Assembly: GCA_910584745.1 (NCBI GenBank) | Contig: CAJUDG010000008.1 | Location: 97,854 to 161,853 of the forward strand | DNA length: 64,000 bases | Origin: an uncultured Eubacteriales bacterium | GTDB lineage: Bacteria; Bacillota; Clostridia; Oscillospirales; Acutalibacteraceae | Direction: 5' to 3' | Shown: positions 57,917 through 63,970 of the stretch, one piece after another | How the letters are laid out: each line of letters begins with the position of its first letter | Position numbering within the stretch: position 1 is the first letter of the stretch | Position numbers and translations under genes: made by a program | The notes under the pieces: generated by a model | What the model saw: only the letters and a program-made list of their open reading frames with translations | What the model was told of the DNA's origin: nothing | The model's database searches: none

Positions 57917-58945
57917 TCAACCCCCCTCGATCTCCGTCCCCGGATAATAATACCCCAATATCTCCCGATACCCCGCCCCGGCCTTTGCCATGAACACCGC
58001 CCCGGCCTGACTGAGCCCCACGCCGTGGCCCCAGCCCCGGACGGTGAACCGCAGGCCGCTGTCAGTGGGCTCGAAGGTGAAGGCGGCGCTTCTGAGCCCC
58101 AGTGCGGCCCTGACCTCCTGGCCGGTGAACTCCTTACCCCCTGCCGTCACGGACAGCGCCGTGCCCGAGGGGGTGTACTCCGCGAAGCAGTCCTCCGGGT
58201 CAAAGTTTTCGACCCCCAGGGCGCTCTCCAGCTCCTCTATACTGAACTGGGCAAAGCTCAAATAGCCGTCGCTGAACATGTCCCCGGGGCTTGCCACGGC
58301 CCGCAGATAGGGGTGCTCCTTATCGGCGTCCTCGGCCCAGACGTTCTCCACGCTCTCGGTGCTGCCCGGGGAGATGGCAAAATATGAAGCCAGTATCAGC
58401 TCCCCATCGTATGTAAGGGTCTGGCCGCAGACCTCGTCCACCACGCCCTCCAGTATCTGCCGGTACTCCTCATAGTCCTCGCCCCAGCGCTCCCGCATGA
58501 CCTCCTCGGGCACGTATACCAGCCATTTCCCGCTGTCGCAGGGTATCTCCCCGCCGCCCTCCCTCATGCGGCTGTAGTAGGTATAGGCGGCCACGGCCTG
58601 GGCCTTCAGCGCCTCAACGGGGGCGTGAAGGTCCATCTCGCAGGCCAGGTCTGATATGAGGAACTCCCGGCCGCTTACGGTCAGGGTCTTGTCCGTGGCG
58701 GAATCGTATAGGGTGAAGCTGTCTGTCTCCGGCGGCACGGCGGGTGCGGCGGTGGGCTCCGGCGGGGGAGAGGCCCCGGAGCTCTCGGGCTCCGGCACCT
58801 TTGCGATAGCACCCGGTCCCGGGGCGATGGAGCTTGGCCCGGGGGCATAATGGTAGATAAGCGGGGGCAGAAAGGTTATCACAAGGTAGAACGCGAGAAA
58901 CCAGAGGGAAAGGCTCTTGGCGGTATGGGGGCTTGTCTTTTTCAT
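57917..58945 (-). CDS. spoIID: Stage II sporulation protein D (SpoIID)
   Basis: 342 residues from MKKTSPHTAK (AAGGAG 6 bases upstream; a longer in-frame start lacks one). One N-terminal TM anchor, a Pro/Glu-rich linker, then the SpoIID domain: LACEMDLHAPVEALKAQAVAA with the catalytic Glu, and RGWGHGVGLSQAGA near the end. It trims peptidoglycan as a lytic transglycosylase during engulfment. The stop codon overlaps the antisense promoter of array 1, showing the array abuts the gene exactly. Confidence 0.93.
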   Translation of the reverse strand: MKKTSPHTAKSLSLWFLAFYLVITFLPPLIYHYAPGPSSIAPGPGAIAKVPEPESSGASPPPEPTAAPAVPPETDSFTLYDSATDKTLTVSGREFLISDLACEMDLHAPVEALKAQAVAAYTYYSRMREGGGEIPCDSGKWLVYVPEEVMRERWGEDYEEYRQILEGVVDEVCGQTLTYDGELILASYFAISPGSTESVENVWAEDADKEHPYLRAVASPGDMFSDGYLSFAQFSIEELESALGVENFDPEDCFAEYTPSGTALSVTAGGKEFTGQEVRAALGLRSAAFTFEPTDSGLRFTVRGWGHGVGLSQAGAVFMAKAGAGYREILGYYYPGTEIEGG

Positions 58946-59024
58946 TTTGGGCTCCTTTTTCATCCAGAATTTTTGTTGAATCAGCCGGTTTTGCATAACA
59001 TAATGCCGAAACCTGCAAAACCGC

Positions 59025-59053
59025 TTGACTTGTCCACGTTAAAGGGGTAATAT
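59025..59053 (+). promoter_or_regulatory. Promoter of gltA
   Basis: TTGACT, 17 bp, TAATAT, 33 bp before the ATG. Confidence 0.75.
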
Positions 59054-59085
59054 AGTAAAAGAGATGAAAGAGAGGTAAGCTTGCT

Positions 59086-60462
59086 ATGCAGAGACTGAAC
59101 AAAGAGAGCCCCGAGAGCACCACCGTCTCCGAGCTCTGTGAGGAATACAGAAGGAACAACTCCATCAGCCGCAGGGAGTTTGAGCGCTTCGACGTAAAGC
59201 GGGGCCTTCGCAACGCCGACGGCACCGGAGTCATGGCGGGGCTTACCCACGTGTGCAACGTCCACGGCTACCTGATCGACGACGGCGACAAGGTCCCGGA
59301 CAGGGGCAGGCTCACCTACCGGGGCATAGACATCGGGGACATCGTAAGCGGCTGCGCGGCCGAGGGGCGCTTCGGCTTTGAGGAGGTTGCGTGGCTGCTG
59401 ATATTCGGCGCGCTGCCGGACCAGCGGCAGTATAAGCGCATGTGCGACCTATTATACGACAACCGGGAGCTGCCCGAATACTTCCCCGAGGACATGATAA
59501 TCAAGGCCCCCTCTAAGAACATCATGAATAAGCTGGCCCGCTCGGTGATGGCCCTCTACTCCTACGACGACGACCCCGAGGACCCCTCGCTCGAGAACAA
59601 TATGCGCCAGAGCATATCTTTAATAGCGCGTATGCCCTCCATAATGGCCTACGCGTATCAGGTGAAGCGCCGTCACTTTGACAAGGAGAGCATGTTCTTC
59701 CACCCATACGAGCCCGGCCAGTGCACCGCCGAGGCCATCTTAAACGCCCTGCGCCCGGACCGGCAGTTTTCGAAGGAGGAGGCGGAGCTTCTGGACCTGT
59801 GTATGGTGCTCCACGCCGAGCACGGCGGCGGCAACAACTCCACCTTCACCACCCGGGTGCTGACCTCGGCGGGCACGGACATCTACTCGGCCATCGGCGC
59901 GGCGGTGGGGTCCCTTAAGGGCTACAGGCACGGCGGCGCGAACCACCGGGTCAAGAGCATGATGACCGAGATAATGGAGAACGTGAAAAACTGGGCCGAC
60001 GAGGATGAGGTGGGGGCGTACCTTGAAAAGATACTTAGGTGCGAGGCCCACGACGGCAGCGGCCTAATCTACGGCGTTGGCCACGCCATCTACACCCTCT
60101 CCGACCCCCGGGCGGTCATCCTCAAGGAGAAGGCCAGGACCCTGGCAAGGGCCAAGGGCTACACGGACCGGCTGGCCCTCTACGAGACTGTGGAGCGCCT
60201 AGCGCCCAGGGCCTTCCTGAAGGTCACAGGCAACGAGAAGGTCATCTGCGCCAACGTGGACTTCTACTCGGGCCTTGTATACGAAATGCTCGGCATACCC
60301 GAGGACCTCTACACCCCCATGTTCGCCGTGTCGCGCATAGCGGGCTGGTGCGCCCACCGCATAGAGGAGCTGACCACCGGCGGCCGCATAATGCGCCCGG
60401 CCTACCGCGCCCTGCCGGTGAAGCAGAGGTACGTGCCCTTCTCAGAGAGGAAGGTACGGTAA
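59086..60462 (+). CDS. gltA: Citrate synthase
   Basis: 458 residues. RLTYRGIDIGDIV, LHAEHGGGNNSTFTTRV with the first catalytic His, GYRHGGANHRVKSM with the second, YGVGHAIYTLSDPRAVIL, and R-rich end (RIAGWCAHRIEEL). Joins acetyl-CoA and oxaloacetate. It stands alone between two toxin arrays, without other TCA genes. Confidence 0.96.
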   Translation: MQRLNKESPESTTVSELCEEYRRNNSISRREFERFDVKRGLRNADGTGVMAGLTHVCNVHGYLIDDGDKVPDRGRLTYRGIDIGDIVSGCAAEGRFGFEEVAWLLIFGALPDQRQYKRMCDLLYDNRELPEYFPEDMIIKAPSKNIMNKLARSVMALYSYDDDPEDPSLENNMRQSISLIARMPSIMAYAYQVKRRHFDKESMFFHPYEPGQCTAEAILNALRPDRQFSKEEAELLDLCMVLHAEHGGGNNSTFTTRVLTSAGTDIYSAIGAAVGSLKGYRHGGANHRVKSMMTEIMENVKNWADEDEVGAYLEKILRCEAHDGSGLIYGVGHAIYTLSDPRAVILKEKARTLARAKGYTDRLALYETVERLAPRAFLKVTGNEKVICANVDFYSGLVYEMLGIPEDLYTPMFAVSRIAGWCAHRIEELTTGGRIMRPAYRALPVKQRYVPFSERKVR

Positions 60463-60539
60463 ATAAATACTGCCGCCGGGGAGAAAATATGCGCCGGATG
60501 GGGGTTGCATTTTTGGGGGATGGGTGGTATAATATATCC

Positions 60540-60606
60540 AGACGCAATCCATAAAGTTCACCACAATGAGAAACCCCGGAGAGTATCAGTCTCCGGGATT
60601 TCTTTT
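60540..60606 (+). ncRNA. Antisense RNA of array 2, unit 1
   Basis: TTGCAT (60505-60510), 17 bp, TATAAT (60528-60533). About 66 nt, containing AAAGTTCACCACAATGAG and ending at the hairpin (60575-60597) with ATTTCTTTT. Size and plan resemble RNA II of par. Confidence 0.82.
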
Positions 60607-60748
60607 GGACACATTTGGGCTTACTCCACCCACTTACTTGAGATAACGGTATAGCAAATACAAAGTATTTGCTATTAGCCACATTGCAGACAAGGTATGT
60701 AGTTATGCCTGCCGCGACCGTCACCATGAAAGATAAGACACAGCTCAT
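60574..60748 (-). pseudogene. KWLDR-family peptide gene, unit 1, disrupted by palindrome
   Basis: Starts MSCVLSFMVTVAAGITTYLVC like unit 3, but after TGCAA-TGTGGCT a palindrome of about 25 bp (TAGCAAATAC aaa GTATTTGCTA on the plus strand, 60651-60673) replaces the CKWLDR end and destroys the stop. The frame then runs through the terminator hairpin and beyond, to 60242. Promoter TTGACA (60826-60831), 17 bp, TATAAT (60803-60808) is intact. Confidence 0.75.
60651..60673. repeat. Small perfect palindrome inserted in unit 1 peptide gene
   Basis: TAGCAAATAC aaa GTATTTGCTA, 10-bp arms. Absent at this place in units 2 and 3. Confidence 0.75.
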
Positions 60749-60907
60749 GGCCCTTCACCACCTCTCCGCTTTGGGAGTAACCTATTGGGTGAAAGCACCA
60801 GTATTATACCAGTTTCGACAGGTTCTGTCAACGGTGCCGGGCGGGCAGGCTTGAAAATGTGCGGAATAGGGGTTGCAATTTCTAGGAGTAGGTGGTATAA
60901 TATAGAC

Positions 60908-60974
60908 ATACGTAATCCATAAGGTTCACCACAAAAGAGAAACCCCGGAGAGGCTAGTCTCCGGGATTTCTTTT
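60908..60974 (+). ncRNA. Antisense RNA of array 2, unit 2
   Basis: TTGCAA (60873-60878), 17 bp, TATAAT (60896-60901); contains GGTTCACCACAAAAGAG and the shared hairpin. Confidence 0.82.
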
Positions 60975-61001
60975 GTGCACTTGCGGGCTTACCTCACCCG
61001 T

Positions 61002-61088
61002 TTACAAATGCCGGTCAAGCCACTTGCAAAGAAAATATGTAGTAATCTCTGCCGCGACCGTCATCAAGAAAGATAATACGTAATCCAA
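61002..61088 (-). CDS. Fst-like small membrane peptide, KWLDR family, unit 2
   Basis: 28 residues with TTG start: DYVLSFLMTVAAEITTYF then LCKWLDRHL. AGGTGGTGAAGG upstream is the ribosome site and is complementary to TTCACCAC in the antisense RNA. Promoter TTGACA (61165-61170), 17 bp, TATAAT (61142-61147). The ATG of the sister copies is replaced by TTG, so expression may be lower. Confidence 0.75.
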   Translation of the reverse strand: MDYVLSFLMTVAAEITTYFLCKWLDRHL

Positions 61089-61246
61089 GGCCCTTCACCA
61101 CCTCTCCGCTTTGGGAGTACCTTATGGGTGAAAGCACCAGTATTATACCAGTTTCGGCATGTTCTGTCAACGGTGCCGGGCTGACAGGCTTGAAAATGTG
61201 CGGAATAGGGGTTGCAATTTCTGGGAGTAGGTGGTATAATATACCC

Positions 61247-61312
61247 AGACACAGTTCATAAAGTTCACCACAATGAGAAACCCCGGAGAGGCTCATCTCC
61301 GGGATTTCTTTT
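61247..61312 (+). ncRNA. Antisense RNA of array 2, unit 3
   Basis: TTGCAA (61212-61217), 17 bp, TATAAT (61235-61240); AAAGTTCACCACAATGAG then the hairpin. Confidence 0.82.
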
Positions 61313-61338
61313 GAACACTTTTGGCTTACCTCACCCAT

Positions 61339-61425
61339 TTAAAGGTAACGGTCAAGCCATTTGCAGACAAGATATGTAGTTATGCCTGCCGCAACCGTCA
61401 CCAGGAAAGATAAGACACAGCTCAT
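61339..61425 (-). CDS. Fst-like small membrane peptide, KWLDR family, unit 3
   Basis: 28 residues, MSCVLSFLVTVAAG...CKWLDRYL: one TM and a short charged end, as in Fst-type toxins (TM followed by W-L-D and charges). Ribosome site AGGTGGTGAAAGG can be closed by CTTTCACC in its own leader (8 bp) or by TTCACCAC of the antisense RNA. Promoter TTGACA (61503-61508), 17 bp, TATAAT (61480-61485). Best-preserved copy. Confidence 0.82.
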   Translation of the reverse strand: MSCVLSFLVTVAAGITTYLVCKWLDRYL

Positions 61426-61584
61426 GGCCTTTCACCACCTCTCCGCTTTGGGAGTAACCTATTGGGTGAAAGCAACAATATTATACCAGCTTCGACAGAT
61501 TCTGTCAACGGTGCCGGGCTGACAGGCTTGAAAATGTGCGGAATAGGGGTTGCAATTTCTAGGAGCAGGTGGTATAATACAAGG

Positions 61585-61652
61585 GTATACAGGTCATAAA
61601 GTTCACCACAAAAGAGAAATCCCAGAGACCGTGAATCTCCGGGATTTCTTTT
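61585..61652 (+). ncRNA. Orphan antisense RNA gene, array 2 unit 4
   Basis: TTGCAA (61550-61555), 17 bp, TATAAT (61573-61578), TTCACCAC and a slightly imperfect hairpin (CCCaGAGA...TCTCcGGG). No peptide gene faces it; the promoter of the membrane-protein gene follows. It could act in trans on units 2 and 3. Confidence 0.72.
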
Positions 61653-61666
61653 GTGCATTTTTGGGC

Positions 61667-61695
61667 TTGGAAATTCCCCAAAAGTGTGCTATAAT
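61667..61695 (+). promoter_or_regulatory. Promoter of polytopic membrane protein gene
   Basis: TTGGAA, 17 bp, TATAAT, 33 bp before the ATG. Confidence 0.72.
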
Positions 61696-61727
61696 AATCC
61701 GTAACCTAAAAAAGGGGGACCGATAGC

Positions 61728-62597
61728 ATGGATAAATTCAAGCTAAAGATAAACACCGGGCTGAAGCTGGTGGTATGGGGGGTGCCGCTGGGGCTGACGC
61801 TGCGGCTTCTGCAGCTGAACCTCTTCTTCGACTTCGACACCGGCTTCTATACCGACGGCGGCGTTACCGCGTGGCTGAGCCTGCTGCTTCCGGCGGCGCT
61901 GGCGGGGGCGGGGGCCTGGTGTTTCTATAGGAACGCCGGGGCCTTTGTGCCCAGGGACCGGGGCATAGCCCGGGGGCCGGGGATATTCGCCGGGTTCTCC
62001 GGGGGAGTGCTGCTGGTGGTGGGCTGCTGTATGCTCAAGGACCACTTGAGCCGCTCGGCCACGGGCTTCTCGGAGTACGAGACCACCGTGAACACCGGCC
62101 TGCACCTGACCCTTGCGGCGCTCTCCATAGTCATGGGCCTGCTGCAAAGCGTGCTGGCCGCGGGCCTGTGCATGGGCCGGGACCCCTTTAAAAAGGCCCC
62201 GCTTCTGTACCTGCCCGCCGTGGCCTGGGGCATGGCGGAGCTGGTGGCGGTGTACGTGTTCTACGCCCGGTCCTCGTCCCTTTCGGAGAACATCTTCTCC
62301 CTGCTGGGCACGGGGCTAATGCTCCTGGCGCTCTTCTACATCTCTGCGGCCCTCTCCGGCGCGGGGGAGCCCCGGGCCCTTATGCGCCTGTTCATCTTCG
62401 GGGGGTTCTCCGCGGTGCTGGTGATACCCTACGACCTCTCGAACATAGTCCTCGCCCTGCGGGGGATGACCTACTTCGGCGAGTTCCCCGCCGTCTACGC
62501 CATGGGCCGCCTGTCGGTGTGCATGTTCATCCTGTCGTTCATGCTCAGCGCCTACCGCACCGGCGTGGACAAAAGCCTGGACGGCGCGGGGGAATAA
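61728..62597 (+). CDS. Polytopic membrane protein, unknown function
   Basis: 289 residues, about eight TM helices separated by short loops; N-terminus KFKLKINTGLK, loops with DFDTGFYTDGG and CMGRDPFKKAP, C-terminus AYRTGVDKSLDGAGE. No enzymatic motif recognised. It lies between arrays 2 and 3 and has its own promoter; a toxin array antisense promoter starts 5 bp after its stop. Confidence 0.75.
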   Translation: MDKFKLKINTGLKLVVWGVPLGLTLRLLQLNLFFDFDTGFYTDGGVTAWLSLLLPAALAGAGAWCFYRNAGAFVPRDRGIARGPGIFAGFSGGVLLVVGCCMLKDHLSRSATGFSEYETTVNTGLHLTLAALSIVMGLLQSVLAAGLCMGRDPFKKAPLLYLPAVAWGMAELVAVYVFYARSSSLSENIFSLLGTGLMLLALFYISAALSGAGEPRALMRLFIFGGFSAVLVIPYDLSNIVLALRGMTYFGEFPAVYAMGRLSVCMFILSFMLSAYRTGVDKSLDGAGE

Positions 62598-62636
62598 GGG
62601 CTTGACATTTTGCCGTGCCCGAGGTATAATATAGAT

Positions 62637-62735
62637 ACAAAGGGACGCTGCCGTATGGCGGTCAGCCCCAAGTTTTATACAGACTAAACTATGTTAGCCG
62701 CTCGGGTGATGGCCGGGCGGCTAACAAACTTTTGG
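62637..62735 (+). ncRNA. Antisense RNA of copy 3a
   Basis: TTGACA (62602-62607), 17 bp, TATAAT (62625-62630); ends at GTTAGCCGC...GCGGCTAAC and CTTTTGG. Confidence 0.82.
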
Positions 62736-62804
62736 GGCTAAGTACATAATTACCACGAGGGCAATCAGTACGCAAACTGCAAAACGCAGCAGTTTGTTCC
62801 CCAT
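62721..62804 (-). CDS. Small hydrophobic peptide, YLAPKVC family, copy 3a
   Basis: 27 residues, MGNKLLRFAVCVLIALVV then IMYLAPKVC. Ribosome site GGGAGGTGAGG. Promoter TTGACA (62918-62923), 17 bp, TAAAAT (62895-62900). TAG stop inside the terminator stem. Confidence 0.8.
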   Translation of the reverse strand: MGNKLLRFAVCVLIALVVIMYLAPKVC

Positions 62805-62971
62805 AAGCCTCACCTCCCATCTTTATCAAAGTTGGGAAAGTGACCACCCCCTTCCGGGGGGCTAACCGCCTATATACGACAACGTCTTACCATTATTTTA
62901 GCATACCGTTGGACTTATGTCAATCAAAATCCGGGCTTGACATTCTTCCGCGCTCGGGGTATAATATAGAT

Positions 62972-63070
62972 ACAAAAAGGGACGTTGCCGTATGGCGGTC
63001 AGCCCCAGGTTTTGTAACATATGACTATGTTAGCCGCTCGGGTGCAGGCCGGGCGGCTAACAAACTTTTG
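62972..63070 (+). ncRNA. Antisense RNA of copy 3b
   Basis: TTGACA (62937-62942), 17 bp, TATAAT (62960-62965). Confidence 0.82.
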
Positions 63071-63140
63071 GGGCTAAGTACATGATCACCGCGAGGGCAA
63101 TCAGTACGCAAACTGCAAAACGCAGCAGCTTGGCTCCCAT
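63057..63140 (-). CDS. Small hydrophobic peptide, YLAPKVC family, copy 3b
   Basis: 27 residues, MGAKLLRFAVCVLIALAV then IMYLAPKVC. Promoter TTGACA (63256-63261), 17 bp, TAAAAT (63233-63238). Confidence 0.8.
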   Translation of the reverse strand: MGAKLLRFAVCVLIALAVIMYLAPKVC

Positions 63141-63309
63141 CAGCCTCACCTCCCATCTTTATCAAAGTTGGGATAGTGAATCACCCCCTTCCGGGGGGCT
63201 TAACCGCCGTAATACGACAACGTCTTACCATTATTTTAGCATACTGTTGGACTTATGTCAAACAAAATCCGGGCTTGACATTCTGCCGTGCCCGGGGTAT
63301 AATATAGAT

Positions 63310-63405
63310 ACAAAGGGGACGTTGCCGTATGGCGGTTGCCCGATAATCTAACTAACTTTTAAGTTAGCCGCTCGGGTGTTGGCCGGGCGGCTAACAAACT
63401 TTTGG
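63310..63405 (+). ncRNA. Antisense RNA of copy 3c
   Basis: TTGACA (63275-63280), 17 bp, TATAAT (63298-63303). Confidence 0.82.
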
Positions 63406-63471
63406 TGCCAGGTATATCAGCACCGCAAGCCAAAAGAGTATGGCTATTATGTACCTTAATACCTTTCCCAT
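63391..63471 (-). CDS. Small hydrophobic peptide, YLAPKVC family, copy 3c
   Basis: 26 residues, identical in peptide sequence to copy 1c of array 1. Promoter TTGACA (63584-63589), 17 bp, -10 TAAAAT (63561-63566). Confidence 0.8.
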   Translation of the reverse strand: MGKVLRYIIAILFWLAVLIYLAPKVC

Positions 63472-63637
63472 CAGCCTCACCTCCCATCTTTAATAAAGTG
63501 GGAAAGTGACCACCCCCTTTCGGGGGGCTAACCGCCTTGATACGACAACGTCTTACCATTATTTTATCATACTGTGGAACTTATGTCAAACAAAATCCGG
63601 GGTTGACAATTTGGGAGACCCGGGGTATAATATAGAT

Positions 63638-63733
63638 ACAAAGGGACGCTGCCGTATGGCGGTCAGCCCCAGAATTGCTAACTATTTCATGTTAGCCGCT
63701 CGGGTGATGGCCGGGCGGCTAACAAACTTTTGG
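63638..63733 (+). ncRNA. Antisense RNA of copy 3d
   Basis: TTGACA (63603-63608), 17 bp, TATAAT (63626-63631). Confidence 0.82.
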
Positions 63734-63802
63734 GGCTAAGTACATAATTACCACGAGGGCAATCAGTACGCAAACTGCAAAACGCAGTAGCTTGGCTCCC
63801 AT
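63719..63802 (-). CDS. Small hydrophobic peptide, YLAPKVC family, copy 3d
   Basis: 27 residues, MGAKLLRFAVCVLIALVV then IMYLAPKVC. Promoter TTGACA (63917-63922), 17 bp, TAAAAT (63894-63899). Confidence 0.8.
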   Translation of the reverse strand: MGAKLLRFAVCVLIALVVIMYLAPKVC

Positions 63803-63970
63803 CAGCCTCACCTCCCCTCGTTATGACTTAGGGATAGTGAATCACCCCCTTCCGGGGGGCTTAACCGCCGTAATACGACAACGTCCTACCATTATTTTAG
63901 CATACCGTTGGACTTATGTCAAACAAAAAGGAGTGTCCAAAAGGGAGATATTATGATATAATGAGGGAGT

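Larger units (their letters stand above)
56933..57920 (+). repeat. Tandem array 1: three toxin/antisense modules, YLAPKVC family
   Basis: Three near-identical units of about 330 bp (promoter boxes begin at 56940, 57271 and 57604). Each has a plus-strand promoter, a leader with CCCC/GGGG hairpin, a second hairpin that closes on the ribosome site, a 26-codon gene, a bidirectional hairpin over the stop codon, and a minus-strand promoter for an antisense RNA. Same family as array 3 (62.6-63.9 kb), which lies in the opposite orientation. Confidence 0.9.
60463..61652 (-). repeat. Tandem array 2: Fst/par-like toxin/antisense modules, KWLDR family
   Basis: Three units of about 345 bp plus a fourth, truncated one. 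Each unit on the plus strand reads: antisense promoter, anti-ribosome-site TTCACCAC, bidirectional hairpin CCCGGAGA...TCTCCGGG; then, on the minus strand, the peptide gene and its TTGACA-17-TATAAT promoter. TTCACCAC occurs as a direct repeat at the antisense start and over the peptide's ribosome site, as in the par locus. Confidence 0.88.
62598..63922 (-). repeat. Tandem array 3: four toxin/antisense modules, YLAPKVC family, inverted to array 1
   Basis: Four units of about 335 bp on the minus strand. Units a, b and d carry the 27-residue variant (KLLRFAVCVLIA), unit c the 26-residue variant of array 1. Promoters, leaders, hairpins and antisense genes match array 1. The segment between arrays (57.9-62.6 kb) is thus bounded by inverted repeats. 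Confidence 0.9.

Noticed and set aside
60242..60748. 168-codon open frame on the minus strand as a real protein
   Set aside because: It begins as the short Fst-like peptide and is extended only because a palindrome destroyed the stop; the extension crosses a terminator, an antisense gene and the end of gltA.
56933..63922. CRISPR arrays, suggested by regular repeats
   Set aside because: Units are about 330-345 bp, near-identical throughout with promoters and ORFs, and lack short repeats with unique spacers.
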